From positions 72,455 to 104,782 of the forward strand of contig MGJA01000012.1 of assembly GCA_001794025.1 (NCBI GenBank): a stretch of DNA of 32,328 bases, read 5' to 3'. The notes below the pieces were generated by a model. That model saw nothing but the letters and a program-made list of their open reading frames with translations. It was not told where the DNA came from and made no database searches. The translations under genes and the position numbers were made by a program. This document shows positions 6,595-13,980 of this stretch, in pieces. The DNA comes from Candidatus Yanofskybacteria bacterium RIFCSPHIGHO2_01_FULL_41_21. GTDB lineage: Bacteria > Patescibacteriota > Minisyncoccia > 2-02-FULL-40-12 > GWA2-44-9. Position 1 is the first letter of the stretch. Every line of letters begins with the position of its first letter.

Positions 6595-7698
6595 CTATCG
6601 CACTTGCGCGTTCACATCATAAGCCCCTTCAGCTCCACTATACGACCTCGTTTCAGGATACTGAACCATGAGTTCTTTTAGAAACAATTCAGGATTTTCT
6701 GTTTGAGTTGAACCTATACGACAAGCGATATCGTGCCAATGTGCGATTGCGTTTCTACGCGCTGTCTCATCTTTCATAGGTAGAATTTTCACGAACAGCA
6801 TCACAAGCCAATAGCGTCCAATGTTGGTTTTCTCTGCTTCTATGTTTTCCTCTGAGACAATGAGCTGTTTTCCCTTACCGCGTAATAAAAATGATAAACC
6901 ACGATAAAAACCATTTCGATTTAGATAAACATTTCCGTCTGGCATAACGACCCCTTCAGAACCAAACAGTGGATCGTTCTTAGCAATGAGTCGTATATTT
7001 CCTTCTTTTATATCTTGTAATGCACGATCAGGAAAAAGAAGTTTACCGTTGTAAACGGCAACTTGATTCATAGTGCAGTCAAAATTAGTAATAATACTCG
7101 GCAAGGTTGCACCAACATCTCCATCGATAATTTTTGCACCGGAAAGATCCACATTGTATTGATGTGTTTTTTTGGGAATATCTGCGTCGGTTGAAATGAC
7201 AATATCTACATCGTTAATAGGGAGTTCGTCTTGAATTTCAATGCCCGCATACATTTTAAGTGCAAGACGTGCAGTACCACCTATAACAGCAACATTTTTA
7301 TCATTTAAAATTTCAGAAGAGACGAACGGTGATATTAATTCTCGATACAACTTACCACCACAAGAAACTCCTGTTATATCAGCTTCCTGTAATAATATCT
7401 GCTCATGCTTTTTCCAAAAAGCTTCTTCTGCAAATCGTGTGATGTGATATCTAACTGAAAATGGATCTGCATCAGATACATTGTGTTGTTCTGCGTAATC
7501 AATCCATTTGCGAATGAGTTCTATTGCCTGCCTACGCAACTCTGAATCAAGATGAGTCGTCTGTGAACGGACAATTTCCGCATATCTCAGAGGTAGATTT
7601 GATAATGTCGTTTCCACTTTCGCAGCATCACGAAGAGTATCGCTAAGAGTTCTTTTATCTGGTGATAGTGACGCTTCTTTCATAAATTTTATTTCCAT
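6595..7698 (-). CDS. Nucleotidyltransferase-fold protein of unknown role
   Basis: A 367-residue protein. An all-helical N-terminal third (about 1-125) is followed by a nucleotidyltransferase core, N-V-A-V-I-G-G-T-A-R-L-A-L-K-M-Y-A-G...I-N-D-V-D-I-V-I-S: the G-G-x-A-R loop and D-x-D pair are those of the pol-beta superfamily (DNA polymerase beta, MNT, poly(A)/CCA-adding enzymes). The substrate could be tRNA, a protein or a small molecule; this family includes toxins that modify tRNA. A C-terminal helical domain follows. No SD is visible, and a second ATG 15 nt downstream is equally possible. The gene is bracketed by matching repeat copies (CTCACCATAAATCC plus CTTCGAC) at 6191-6204 and 7725-7738, suggesting a cassette. 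The reading frame continues after the TAG stop. Confidence 0.65.
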   Translation of the reverse strand: MEIKFMKEASLSPDKRTLSDTLRDAAKVETTLSNLPLRYAEIVRSQTTHLDSELRRQAIELIRKWIDYAEQHNVSDADPFSVRYHITRFAEEAFWKKHEQILLQEADITGVSCGGKLYRELISPFVSSEILNDKNVAVIGGTARLALKMYAGIEIQDELPINDVDIVISTDADIPKKTHQYNVDLSGAKIIDGDVGATLPSIITNFDCTMNQVAVYNGKLLFPDRALQDIKEGNIRLIAKNDPLFGSEGVVMPDGNVYLNRNGFYRGLSFLLRGKGKQLIVSEENIEAEKTNIGRYWLVMLFVKILPMKDETARRNAIAHWHDIACRIGSTQTENPELFLKELMVQYPETRSYSGAEGAYDVNAQVR

Positions 7699-7759
7699 TC
7701 GACCCTTCGGATTGGTTCGACATACTCACCATAAATCCCTTCGACAAGATCAGGGTAAA
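7699..7759. repeat. CTTCGAC repeats upstream of the nucleotidyltransferase
   Basis: Two or three degenerate copies, the best being CCCTTCGACAAGATCAGGG at 7737-7755. It is preceded by CTCACCATAAATCC (7725-7738), which also occurs at 6191-6204 on the other side of the nucleotidyltransferase gene in the same orientation. Confidence 0.75.
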
Positions 7760-7763
7760 CTAA

Positions 7764-8894
7764 TCATTGAATAAACAGGAAATACACAATCCCGGCCGAG
7801 AACATCGCCATCAGGGTGTATAAAAGCCAGGTGGGGATGTTGAGGGAGTATTCGGGGAGGCGGTCGCCACGGGACTTGGCACGGGCGAAGAGGAAGACAA
7901 TGAGGATTTGTTCCAGGGCCAAGGCAACACCGCCCGCCAAACTAATGATACCGATAAAAGAACGGATGCCAATGATGAATAGGACCATCGGCGGAGCCAC
8001 TGCCAAGAGCCAAGCGTTTAAACGATGAATTTTAAAATCCTGATGAAAAGTATTGACCATCGCCGAAGCGTGCATTAAAAATGCGGTCGTAATGGCAAAA
8101 GTTCCAAAGAGCGAACCCAAGATGGTAATTTTACTGCCCAAAAATTGATACAGACCGGAAATTGCATCCGGCGTAGTCGCCAAGCCGGAGACGCCGACGA
8201 CGGTCGTGATAAAAATGGCGTAGAGACCAGCCGTGAATAATACCGCCAGCGCGATGGCCGACCAAAGTTTTCGTTCTCGGCCCACCAGAAGTTGACGTTG
8301 AATCGGCACCGCCAACAATCCACCAAAAGCAAAAAGTAGAACACCGTAAGGTAAAGCAATATTGGCTCGGTTAAATCCGACAAAATTAGCGGGTTGAATT
8401 GAAGACCAACCTGTAAATAAAATTAAACCCATCACCACCACAAACAGACCGCTGAAAAATAGTTCCACGTGAGATACGGATTTAAGACCCCGCAAAACCG
8501 CCAGCGAAAGGACGACACCGAAGAGGACACTATAAGTAGCGCTGGGAGTATAAAAAAAAGACGAGAGAAGATTATTTAAAAAATCACCCGAGATAATAAT
8601 ATAGGCCAAGAGTCCGACATAACCCATCAGTACGGCCGAGAAAAAAAGAAGACGCTGGGCGTAGGGACCTAAATAAAGTCGGGCGTAGCCCATAATCTGG
8701 TGCGAGGCATGGGTTCGCAAAATAACTTCGCCATACATTAAATCAACCAACAGAGTCGCTAGAGCGATGACCACCAAAAGACCCATTCCCACCCAAAAAC
8801 CGGCTTGGGCGAAAGCATACGGCAATCCGAAAATTCCAACACCGACCATGCTCCCCACTAAGACCGATGCCGAATAAAGTAATTTTCTATCCAT
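7764..8894 (-). CDS. Aromatic/neutral amino-acid permease
   Basis: A 376-residue integral membrane protein with about 11 transmembrane segments. The first helix carries V-G-S-M-V-G-V-G-I-F-G-L-P-Y-A-F-A-Q-A-G-F, the substrate-binding unwound helix of APC-type transporters, nearest to the hydroxy/aromatic amino acid permease family (TyrP/Mtr). It probably imports amino acids by cation symport, fitting a host with few biosynthetic genes. I place the start at ATG 8892-8894; the upstream in-frame codons to 8972 are encoded by the palindromic element 8907-8960 and are hydrophilic, unlike a transporter N-terminus. The substrate is not determined. Confidence 0.8.
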   Translation of the reverse strand: MDRKLLYSASVLVGSMVGVGIFGLPYAFAQAGFWVGMGLLVVIALATLLVDLMYGEVILRTHASHQIMGYARLYLGPYAQRLLFFSAVLMGYVGLLAYIIISGDFLNNLLSSFFYTPSATYSVLFGVVLSLAVLRGLKSVSHVELFFSGLFVVVMGLILFTGWSSIQPANFVGFNRANIALPYGVLLFAFGGLLAVPIQRQLLVGRERKLWSAIALAVLFTAGLYAIFITTVVGVSGLATTPDAISGLYQFLGSKITILGSLFGTFAITTAFLMHASAMVNTFHQDFKIHRLNAWLLAVAPPMVLFIIGIRSFIGIISLAGGVALALEQILIVFLFARAKSRGDRLPEYSLNIPTWLLYTLMAMFSAGIVYFLFIQ

Positions 8895-8906
8895 CCCGTT
8901 AGTATA

Positions 8907-8960
8907 CCAGGTAGTAGAAATTCTAGAAACAAACCCGAAGGATAGAATTACACTACCTGG
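8907..8960. repeat. CCAGGTAGT palindromic element, short copy
   Basis: Starts CCAGGTAGTAGAAATTC and ends CACTACCTGG; a stem with ATTCTA/TAGAAT inside. It lies 12 nt upstream of the permease start codon. The first 17 bp are identical to the left end of the element at 31120-31253. Confidence 0.75.
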
Positions 8961-8990
8961 CAGGCCAAACAACTAAGATAAAAAGAAAAA

Positions 8991-9020
8991 GCCCCGCGGG
9001 TGGTGGACCACCCGCGGGGC
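8991..9020 (-). terminator. Strong rho-independent terminator
   Basis: 14-bp perfect GC-rich stem (GCCCCGCGGGTGGT and its complement) with a 2-nt loop. On the minus strand it is followed by CTTTTTCTTTTT. It lies 19 nt after the stop of the gene at 9039. Confidence 0.9.
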
Positions 9021-9038
9021 TGACGGACGAACTTTTCG

Positions 9039-9689
9039 TCAAGACGCAGTTTTCGTCTCCTTCTTTTCTGTCGGAAAATGCCGGTCGATAGTCAGATAGA
9101 TCGCCTGCATATAACGATCGTATTCCCTTTCATAGAGATTGAGGAAACCAGCCAATCTTTCCTGAATTCTGCAGGCCTCCAGGTCAGACCAAATCTCGTC
9201 GTACTTTTGTTGCAGGCCGACGAGATCGGTTACAACTTGCTCAATACCCGTTCTCTTGAGTTCAAAGATGTCCTTTATAAACCAATGTTTGAAATTCGTG
9301 GAGGGATCAGTAAGGCGTTCCACGATTTCCGAATGAGTAGTATCTCGGGCCTCTCTAATGCTCGGGGAAATATCATCGTCGGAATCGTTTCGCTGGAAAT
9401 CAACTCTATAGCAACCGCGAATAGACGAACTAAAACTTATGACCACTCCCGGATCAGTCCTAAGAGTTCGGCCACTGTGTTCGCCACCTTTGAATTTGTG
9501 CTCAAAGACGAACCCATGGTGAGCGAATTGATCACCGATTTTCACGAAGATATCCGTGACATCCTCGTCATGCTTTTTCTTTTCTTCGGCATACTTGCGA
9601 TTGTGCCTGTTTTCAGTCCATATCATTGATAGCAAAAAACAAGCAATGATTGCCAAAACGCCAATTACAACCATGGTTTCTGAACTCAT
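9039..9689 (-). CDS. Membrane-anchored protein of unknown function
   Basis: A 216-residue protein I do not recognise. One N-terminal transmembrane helix (about 6-24, V-V-I-G-V-L-A-I-I-A-C-F-L-L) is followed by a charged soluble part with helical, coiled-coil-prone regions (about 27-45 and 140-195). Its start is clear: ATG 9687-9689 preceded by AAGGGAGGTC, a strong SD. Promoter, leader hairpin and SD form a leader nearly identical to that of the next gene upstream (9805-10479), yet the two proteins show no obvious similarity beyond an N-terminal anchor and helical tail. It has its own terminator. Compared with the core genes nearby it looks more GC-rich and uses a much stronger SD. Confidence 0.7.
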   Translation of the reverse strand: MSSETMVVIGVLAIIACFLLSMIWTENRHNRKYAEEKKKHDEDVTDIFVKIGDQFAHHGFVFEHKFKGGEHSGRTLRTDPGVVISFSSSIRGCYRVDFQRNDSDDDISPSIREARDTTHSEIVERLTDPSTNFKHWFIKDIFELKRTGIEQVVTDLVGLQQKYDEIWSDLEACRIQERLAGFLNLYEREYDRYMQAIYLTIDRHFPTEKKETKTAS

Positions 9690-9765
9690 TATCAAAGACC
9701 TCCCTTAGAGCACCATGCTCTGACTGCCCCATATAATACAACAAGAGGTCCTATTTGTAAAATTT
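9690..9765 (-). promoter_or_regulatory. Promoter and structured leader of gene 9039
   Basis: -35 TTTACA (9756-9761), 17-nt spacer, -10 TATTAT (9733-9738). The leader holds a hairpin AGAGCAtggTGCTCT directly before the SD AAGGGAGGT and start codon. From the -10 region to the ATG it matches the leader of gene 9805 over about 60 nt with a handful of differences, one of which (C to T in the stem) keeps a G-U pair. Confidence 0.75.
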
Positions 9766-9769
9766 AAGA

Positions 9770-9794
9770 GCCCGCCGGTGCTACACCGGCGGGC
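9770..9794 (-). terminator. Rho-independent terminator of gene 9805
   Basis: 11-bp stem GCCCGCCGGTG/CACCGGCGGGC with a 3-nt loop, 10 nt after the stop codon. The T-run on the minus strand is weak (TCTTAAATTTT). Confidence 0.75.
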
Positions 9795-9804
9795 TTGACG
9801 ACTG

Positions 9805-10479
9805 TCAGCTTGTGACGGTCTCTTTCTGGTCGTCCAACGAAGCGACAATACTATTGATTCTGTTCTGGATATCGCTCTTCCTGATACTCAACTCATCCCC
9901 TGTTCTTTCCGCTTCTTGAATTTGAGCTTCCAAGCGAGGGAATTCTTGTTGCACACTTGTAATTGCTGACTCGTAGAATCGCACCGCATCCCCAATTTGA
10001 CCCGCCACACCTACCGGTTTCAACTTGAGAACTTGATGGAAATCAAGAGATCCATCTGGGAACGGGAACTTATTCTTTGCAGTTTCCGCTATTTTTCGTT
10101 TGAGAGCGGGTATTCCCCACACATCTTCGTATTCGTGGGGGAAACGCACCGCGATGAACAAAAATGGAAGTTCGGTATCGACCGTGATTGGAAAGAAGAC
10201 GACATGAACAACTATAAATATTCCGGACGCTCTCATTTCTTTGGTTCGCAGAAAAAAGGGAAAGGTCGACGCCAAATCATCATCCCTTTCATTCATGGAC
10301 AACCCCTGCTTTTGCAGTTCCATCACGAGTAAGGAATATGCGCGAAGTGCCTGTGTTCGACGCAAATCCCGACCCTCATAGTTCTCAATAGTTTTCTTTG
10401 CTTTTCCCAGCTTACCCAGAGTAATCCCGAGATAAATCGCAAAACCAGACGAAATAACTATTAATCCTAAAATCAACAT
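9805..10479 (-). CDS. Membrane-anchored coiled-coil protein of unknown function
   Basis: A 224-residue protein I do not recognise. An N-terminal transmembrane helix (L-I-L-G-L-I-V-I-S-S-G-F-A-I-Y-L-G) is followed by a soluble domain with a second, weaker hydrophobic stretch (I-F-I-V-V-H-V-V-F-F-P-I) that may be beta-strands, and a C-terminal coiled coil of about 55 residues rich in Glu, Gln and Arg. Start ATG 10477-10479 is set by SD AAGGAGGTC; in-frame codons further upstream fall inside the leader and promoter. The gene has a near-copy of the leader of the downstream gene 9039 and its own terminator, so the two are co-regulated but separately transcribed. Confidence 0.7.
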   Translation of the reverse strand: MLILGLIVISSGFAIYLGITLGKLGKAKKTIENYEGRDLRRTQALRAYSLLVMELQKQGLSMNERDDDLASTFPFFLRTKEMRASGIFIVVHVVFFPITVDTELPFLFIAVRFPHEYEDVWGIPALKRKIAETAKNKFPFPDGSLDFHQVLKLKPVGVAGQIGDAVRFYESAITSVQQEFPRLEAQIQEAERTGDELSIRKSDIQNRINSIVASLDDQKETVTS

Positions 10480-10551
10480 TATCAAAGACCTCCTTAGAGC
10501 ACCATACTCTGCCTGTCCCATATAATATAACAAGAACCACAATTTGGCAAA
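10480..10551 (-). promoter_or_regulatory. Promoter and structured leader of gene 9805
   Basis: -35 TTGCCA (10545-10550), 17-nt spacer, -10 TATTAT (10522-10527), then a leader with hairpin AGAGTAtggTGCTCT just upstream of SD AAGGAGG. It is a near-copy of the leader at 9690-9765. Confidence 0.75.
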
Positions 10552-10578
10552 TTAAAAAATAAAAGGAAAAGAGAGCGA

Positions 10579-10755
10579 GTTGAGTTGAAAGCCATCAGAG
10601 ACAATTGAGACGTTGCAGGAGTTGGTTGATATAATTAACGGTCAGGAGACCGATCAACCAACGAACTGCAATGTGAGTTTAGCTGAGACAAAACAAGGAG
10701 CTCGAAGAGTCCTTGTTTTGTCGGAGGCGTTTCGGTTGATGGCTTTCAACTCAAC
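10579..10755. repeat. Three-stem palindromic element downstream of lon
   Basis: Outer arms 10579-10597 and 10737-10755 form a perfect 19-bp stem (GTTGAGTTGAAAGCCATCA and complement). Inside are two stem-loops: TTGGTTGAT 10622-10630 with 10653-10661, capped by CGGTC/GACCG, and a 13-bp stem GACAAAACAAGGA 10687-10699 with 10710-10722. Together they fold as a three-way junction. It abuts the lon stop codon (7 nt away) and contains no plausible gene; it could be a MITE or a structured RNA. Confidence 0.75.
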
Positions 10756-10761
10756 GAGCGT

Positions 10762-13092
10762 CTATCTCAGGGCAATCTTCAGCACCTCGTCCATTGTTTT
10801 CACGAAGAAGAATTTTATATCACGTTGAATTTCTTTGGGAATATCAATCAGGTCTTTTTTGTTATCAAACGGCACGACGACGGTTTTAATACCGGCCCGA
10901 TGGGCAGCGAGAACTTTTTCTTTGAGACCGCCAATACTAAGAACTTTGCCACGGAGTGTCACTTCGCCTGTCATAGCAACTTCTTTGCGAACTGGTTTTT
11001 TAAGGAATAACGAGACCAAGGTAGTAGTGATGGCGATACCCGCTGATGGACCTTCTTTTTTGATACCGCCGGACGGCGCGTGTAAATGGATATCTTCTTT
11101 ACGAAGATCTTCTTTGACACCATTACGGGCAGCGTAAGCCCGCGCCCATGAAAGCGCGGCTTGAGCCGATTCTTTCATCACAATCCCCAACTGGCCAGTC
11201 AAGATTAATTTTCCCGTCCCCGGCATCCGGATGGCTTCAATTGAAAGCAGATCGCCACCAACGGGCGTCCAAGCCAGACCCGTCGCCCGGCCGATTTCGT
11301 CTTTCTGTTCCGCCACGTCATAGGTGTATTTAATCGGGCCAAGATAAGTGTCCACGGTCGCTTTGGTGACGCTGATTGTTTTAGTGGAAGATGATTCAAC
11401 CAGTTTACGGGTAATTTTACGAATGACGGTTGCCAATTGACGTTCCAATTCTCGGACACCGGCTTCGCGGGTGTGATCACGAATGATATCCATCACCGCC
11501 GAGTCCTGAAAATTCAAACTTCGCTTTTTTAGACCGTGGTCTTTAAAAAGTCGGGGAAGCAAAAAATTCTTGGCGATATGAAATTTTTCCAGTTCGGTAT
11601 AACCCGGAAACTCAATAATTTCCAAGCGGTCACGCAAAGCCGGCGGAATCGTGTCTAAGCGGTTCGCCGTGACAACAAACAACACGTCGGATAAATCAAA
11701 CGGTACCTCCAGGTAGTGATCCGAGAAAGCGTGATTCTGTTGCGGGTCAAGGGCTTCCAGTAAAGCCGAAGACGGGTCGCCTCGAAAATCCGAGCCGACT
11801 TTATCAATTTCATCAAGCATAAAGACAGGATTTTTGACTTTGACGTTTTGAATTCCCTGAATCAAACGGCCCGGCATCGCGCCGACATAAGTCCGACGAT
11901 GACCACGAATTTCGGCTTCATCACGCAAACCACCCAACGAAACACGGGCAAACTTGCGTCCCAAGGCGCGAGCGATGGATTGGCCGATTGAGGTCTTGCC
12001 TGTCCCTGGCGGACCAGCGAGACAAAGAATTGGACCTTTTAATTTACCGACTTGTTTTTGCACCGCCAGATATTCAAGAATACGTTCTTTAACTTTCGGT
12101 AAACCATAATGGTCTTCGTTAAGTATCTTCTCGGCTTCTTTTAAATTAATCTTTTCTTTGGTTTTCTTGGACCATGGCAGTTCACTCAAAAGGTCAAGAT
12201 AACTGCGGATATACGAACCCTCGGGATTGAAAGCCGGCATTTTACCCAAACGGGATAATTCTTTGAGAGCTTTTTCTTGGACATCTTTGGGCATCCCGGC
12301 GGACATAATCTTGGCGCGGATACCGACAAGTTCGTCTTTCTCATCATCAACACCAAGTTCTTTTTCAATACTTTTTAATTGTTCGCGGAGAAAGAGCTCT
12401 TTTTGCATCTTGCCGATTTGTTTTTTGGTTTCTTTAACGACACTCTTTTCGGTTTCAAGAATTTGAACCTCACGCGAAAGATACATATTAAGCTGACGCA
12501 AAATATCAAGCATGCTTTCCAATTCCAAAATACGTTGCTGATTTTCAACTTCCAAATTTAAATTCACCGTCATCAAGCTGGCGATATGTTCGGTATCTTT
12601 AAGTTGAGACATCATGTAAATAATCTCGGGGAGAATGGTGGGGAAAGAACGGGCTTCGGAAATAACACGGAATTGTTCAATCGCCCGACGCAGAATCGCT
12701 TTTTCATCTAAACTATCGCGAATAATTAGAGCCATCGGTTCGGCATTTACACGAAGAAACGGTTCTTCGGCAACAAAATTGGTAACCCGCGCTCGGACGA
12801 GACCTTCCACGTCAATTTTTGATGAACCGTCCGGAAGTTTAAAAACCGAAACAATTCTCCCAATAGTGCCTATTTCAAACAAATCATTTCTAGTAATGTC
12901 GTCTTCACTGTTTTTTTGAGTTACAAAAAGAACGAGCCGATTGTGGGTTTGGGCAAATTCCAACGCCCCGATTGATTTCGGACGTTGAATGATAATTGGA
13001 ATGACAATCTTTGGAAAAAGAACCGTGTTTTTAAGAGCAATCACGGGCAATTCCTCGGGAATAATTATGTTGTTTATTTTGAATTCGGACAT
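10762..13092 (-). CDS. lon: ATP-dependent protease Lon
   Basis: A 776-residue protein with full Lon (type A) architecture: N-terminal LON substrate-binding domain (from P-V-I-A-L-K-N-T-V-L-F-P), coiled-coil linker, AAA+ module with Walker A G-P-P-G-T-G-K-T and Walker B V-F-M-L-D-E-I-D-K, and C-terminal serine protease domain with nucleophile in K-E-G-P-S-A-G-I-A and catalytic Lys in G-G-L-K-E-K-V-L-A-A. It degrades misfolded and regulatory proteins in the cytosol; length is normal for the family. No SD precedes ATG 13092. The upstream 130 bp contains no gene. Transcription may end at the palindromic element that follows the stop. Confidence 0.97.
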   Translation of the reverse strand: MSEFKINNIIIPEELPVIALKNTVLFPKIVIPIIIQRPKSIGALEFAQTHNRLVLFVTQKNSEDDITRNDLFEIGTIGRIVSVFKLPDGSSKIDVEGLVRARVTNFVAEEPFLRVNAEPMALIIRDSLDEKAILRRAIEQFRVISEARSFPTILPEIIYMMSQLKDTEHIASLMTVNLNLEVENQQRILELESMLDILRQLNMYLSREVQILETEKSVVKETKKQIGKMQKELFLREQLKSIEKELGVDDEKDELVGIRAKIMSAGMPKDVQEKALKELSRLGKMPAFNPEGSYIRSYLDLLSELPWSKKTKEKINLKEAEKILNEDHYGLPKVKERILEYLAVQKQVGKLKGPILCLAGPPGTGKTSIGQSIARALGRKFARVSLGGLRDEAEIRGHRRTYVGAMPGRLIQGIQNVKVKNPVFMLDEIDKVGSDFRGDPSSALLEALDPQQNHAFSDHYLEVPFDLSDVLFVVTANRLDTIPPALRDRLEIIEFPGYTELEKFHIAKNFLLPRLFKDHGLKKRSLNFQDSAVMDIIRDHTREAGVRELERQLATVIRKITRKLVESSSTKTISVTKATVDTYLGPIKYTYDVAEQKDEIGRATGLAWTPVGGDLLSIEAIRMPGTGKLILTGQLGIVMKESAQAALSWARAYAARNGVKEDLRKEDIHLHAPSGGIKKEGPSAGIAITTTLVSLFLKKPVRKEVAMTGEVTLRGKVLSIGGLKEKVLAAHRAGIKTVVVPFDNKKDLIDIPKEIQRDIKFFFVKTMDEVLKIALR

Positions 13093-13224
13093 GGGAATGG
13101 GTTAAGGGAAACGTGTTATGGGATATGGACCAACAGAACTCATATTTGTACATACAATACTCTAATTTCCACTAAAAATCAAGCGGATTGCCATAATACT
13201 TACCCCATGTCCCTTAATACTGTT

Positions 13225-13950
13225 TTAATAAAAGAAGTCGTCGCGGGGAGGAGCGTTTTTGACGATTTCAAAGGCCTCTTGAGCAGTGTCAACGATAGTG
13301 TAGAGTTTCAAGTCCGCCTCATCAACGGCATGTAGCTTAGTGAGTATCTCTTCGAATAACCATTGATGAATTGAGCTCCAAAATTCTTTTCCCACCATAA
13401 CTACAGGAATTTTATCGGATATTTTTTTGGTCTGAATTAAAGTTAGAATTTCAAAACATTCATCAAGTGTGCCTAAACCGCCGGGGAAAAACACGTACGC
13501 CCGCGCGGCATACGAGAGCATTAACTTTCTGACGAAGAAATAATGGAAAGCGGACGACTCTCTGACATAAGGATTGATACGTTGTTCCGTCGGTAATTTA
13601 ATATTTAAACCGATAGAAATCCCACCTGATTCGGCTGCGCCCTGATTGCCGGCTTCCATAATCCCCGGCCCTCCACCCGTCACAATCCCAAATCCATCTT
13701 CAGACAAAAGTTTCCCGAGAGTGCGGGCTTCTTCATACCATTTATCACCGGCCTGAAACCGAGCCGACCCAAAAAAGGTAACCGTCTTTTTAAAATCGGC
13801 CAAAAACTGCCAACCGTCTATAAATTCAGCGATAATCCGAAAAACTCGCCAATGCAACGATGACCGAAAATCATCCGGCTCGCGATCCGACGGCAACTTA
13901 GACGCCGGCACATTCATATTGCCACCACTTTTATTTAGCTCGTCTGTCAT
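13225..13950 (-). CDS. LOG-family nucleotide-binding protein (TIGR00730 type)
   Basis: A 241-residue Rossmann-fold protein with both LOG signatures: G-G-G-P-G-I-M-E-A-G-N-Q-G-A and P-G-G-L-G-T-L-D-E. Family members hydrolyse nucleoside 5'-monophosphates to base plus ribose 5-phosphate (the plant enzymes release cytokinins) and include (p)ppGpp-binding PpnN. This one has an additional N-terminal stretch of about 60 residues (D-D-F-R-S-S-L-H-W-R-V-F-R-I-I-A-E-F), common in bacterial relatives. ATG 13950 is about 30 nt downstream of the beta-CASP gene's stop, so the two are probably co-transcribed. The natural substrate is not known. Confidence 0.88.
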   Translation of the reverse strand: MTDELNKSGGNMNVPASKLPSDREPDDFRSSLHWRVFRIIAEFIDGWQFLADFKKTVTFFGSARFQAGDKWYEEARTLGKLLSEDGFGIVTGGGPGIMEAGNQGAAESGGISIGLNIKLPTEQRINPYVRESSAFHYFFVRKLMLSYAARAYVFFPGGLGTLDECFEILTLIQTKKISDKIPVVMVGKEFWSSIHQWLFEEILTKLHAVDEADLKLYTIVDTAQEAFEIVKNAPPRDDFFY

Positions 13951-13980
13951 AACGTAAGTATATATTAAACGGCGGTTAAT

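Noticed and set aside
8895-8972. N-terminal extension of the permease
   Set aside because: The extra codons are encoded by a palindromic element and are unlike a transporter start; ATG 8894 begins the conserved first helix.
11699-11720. CCAGGTAGTGATCC in lon as a copy of the CCAGGTAGT element
   Set aside because: Encodes the conserved Lon segment D-H-Y-L-E-V-P and has no inverted partner; chance match.
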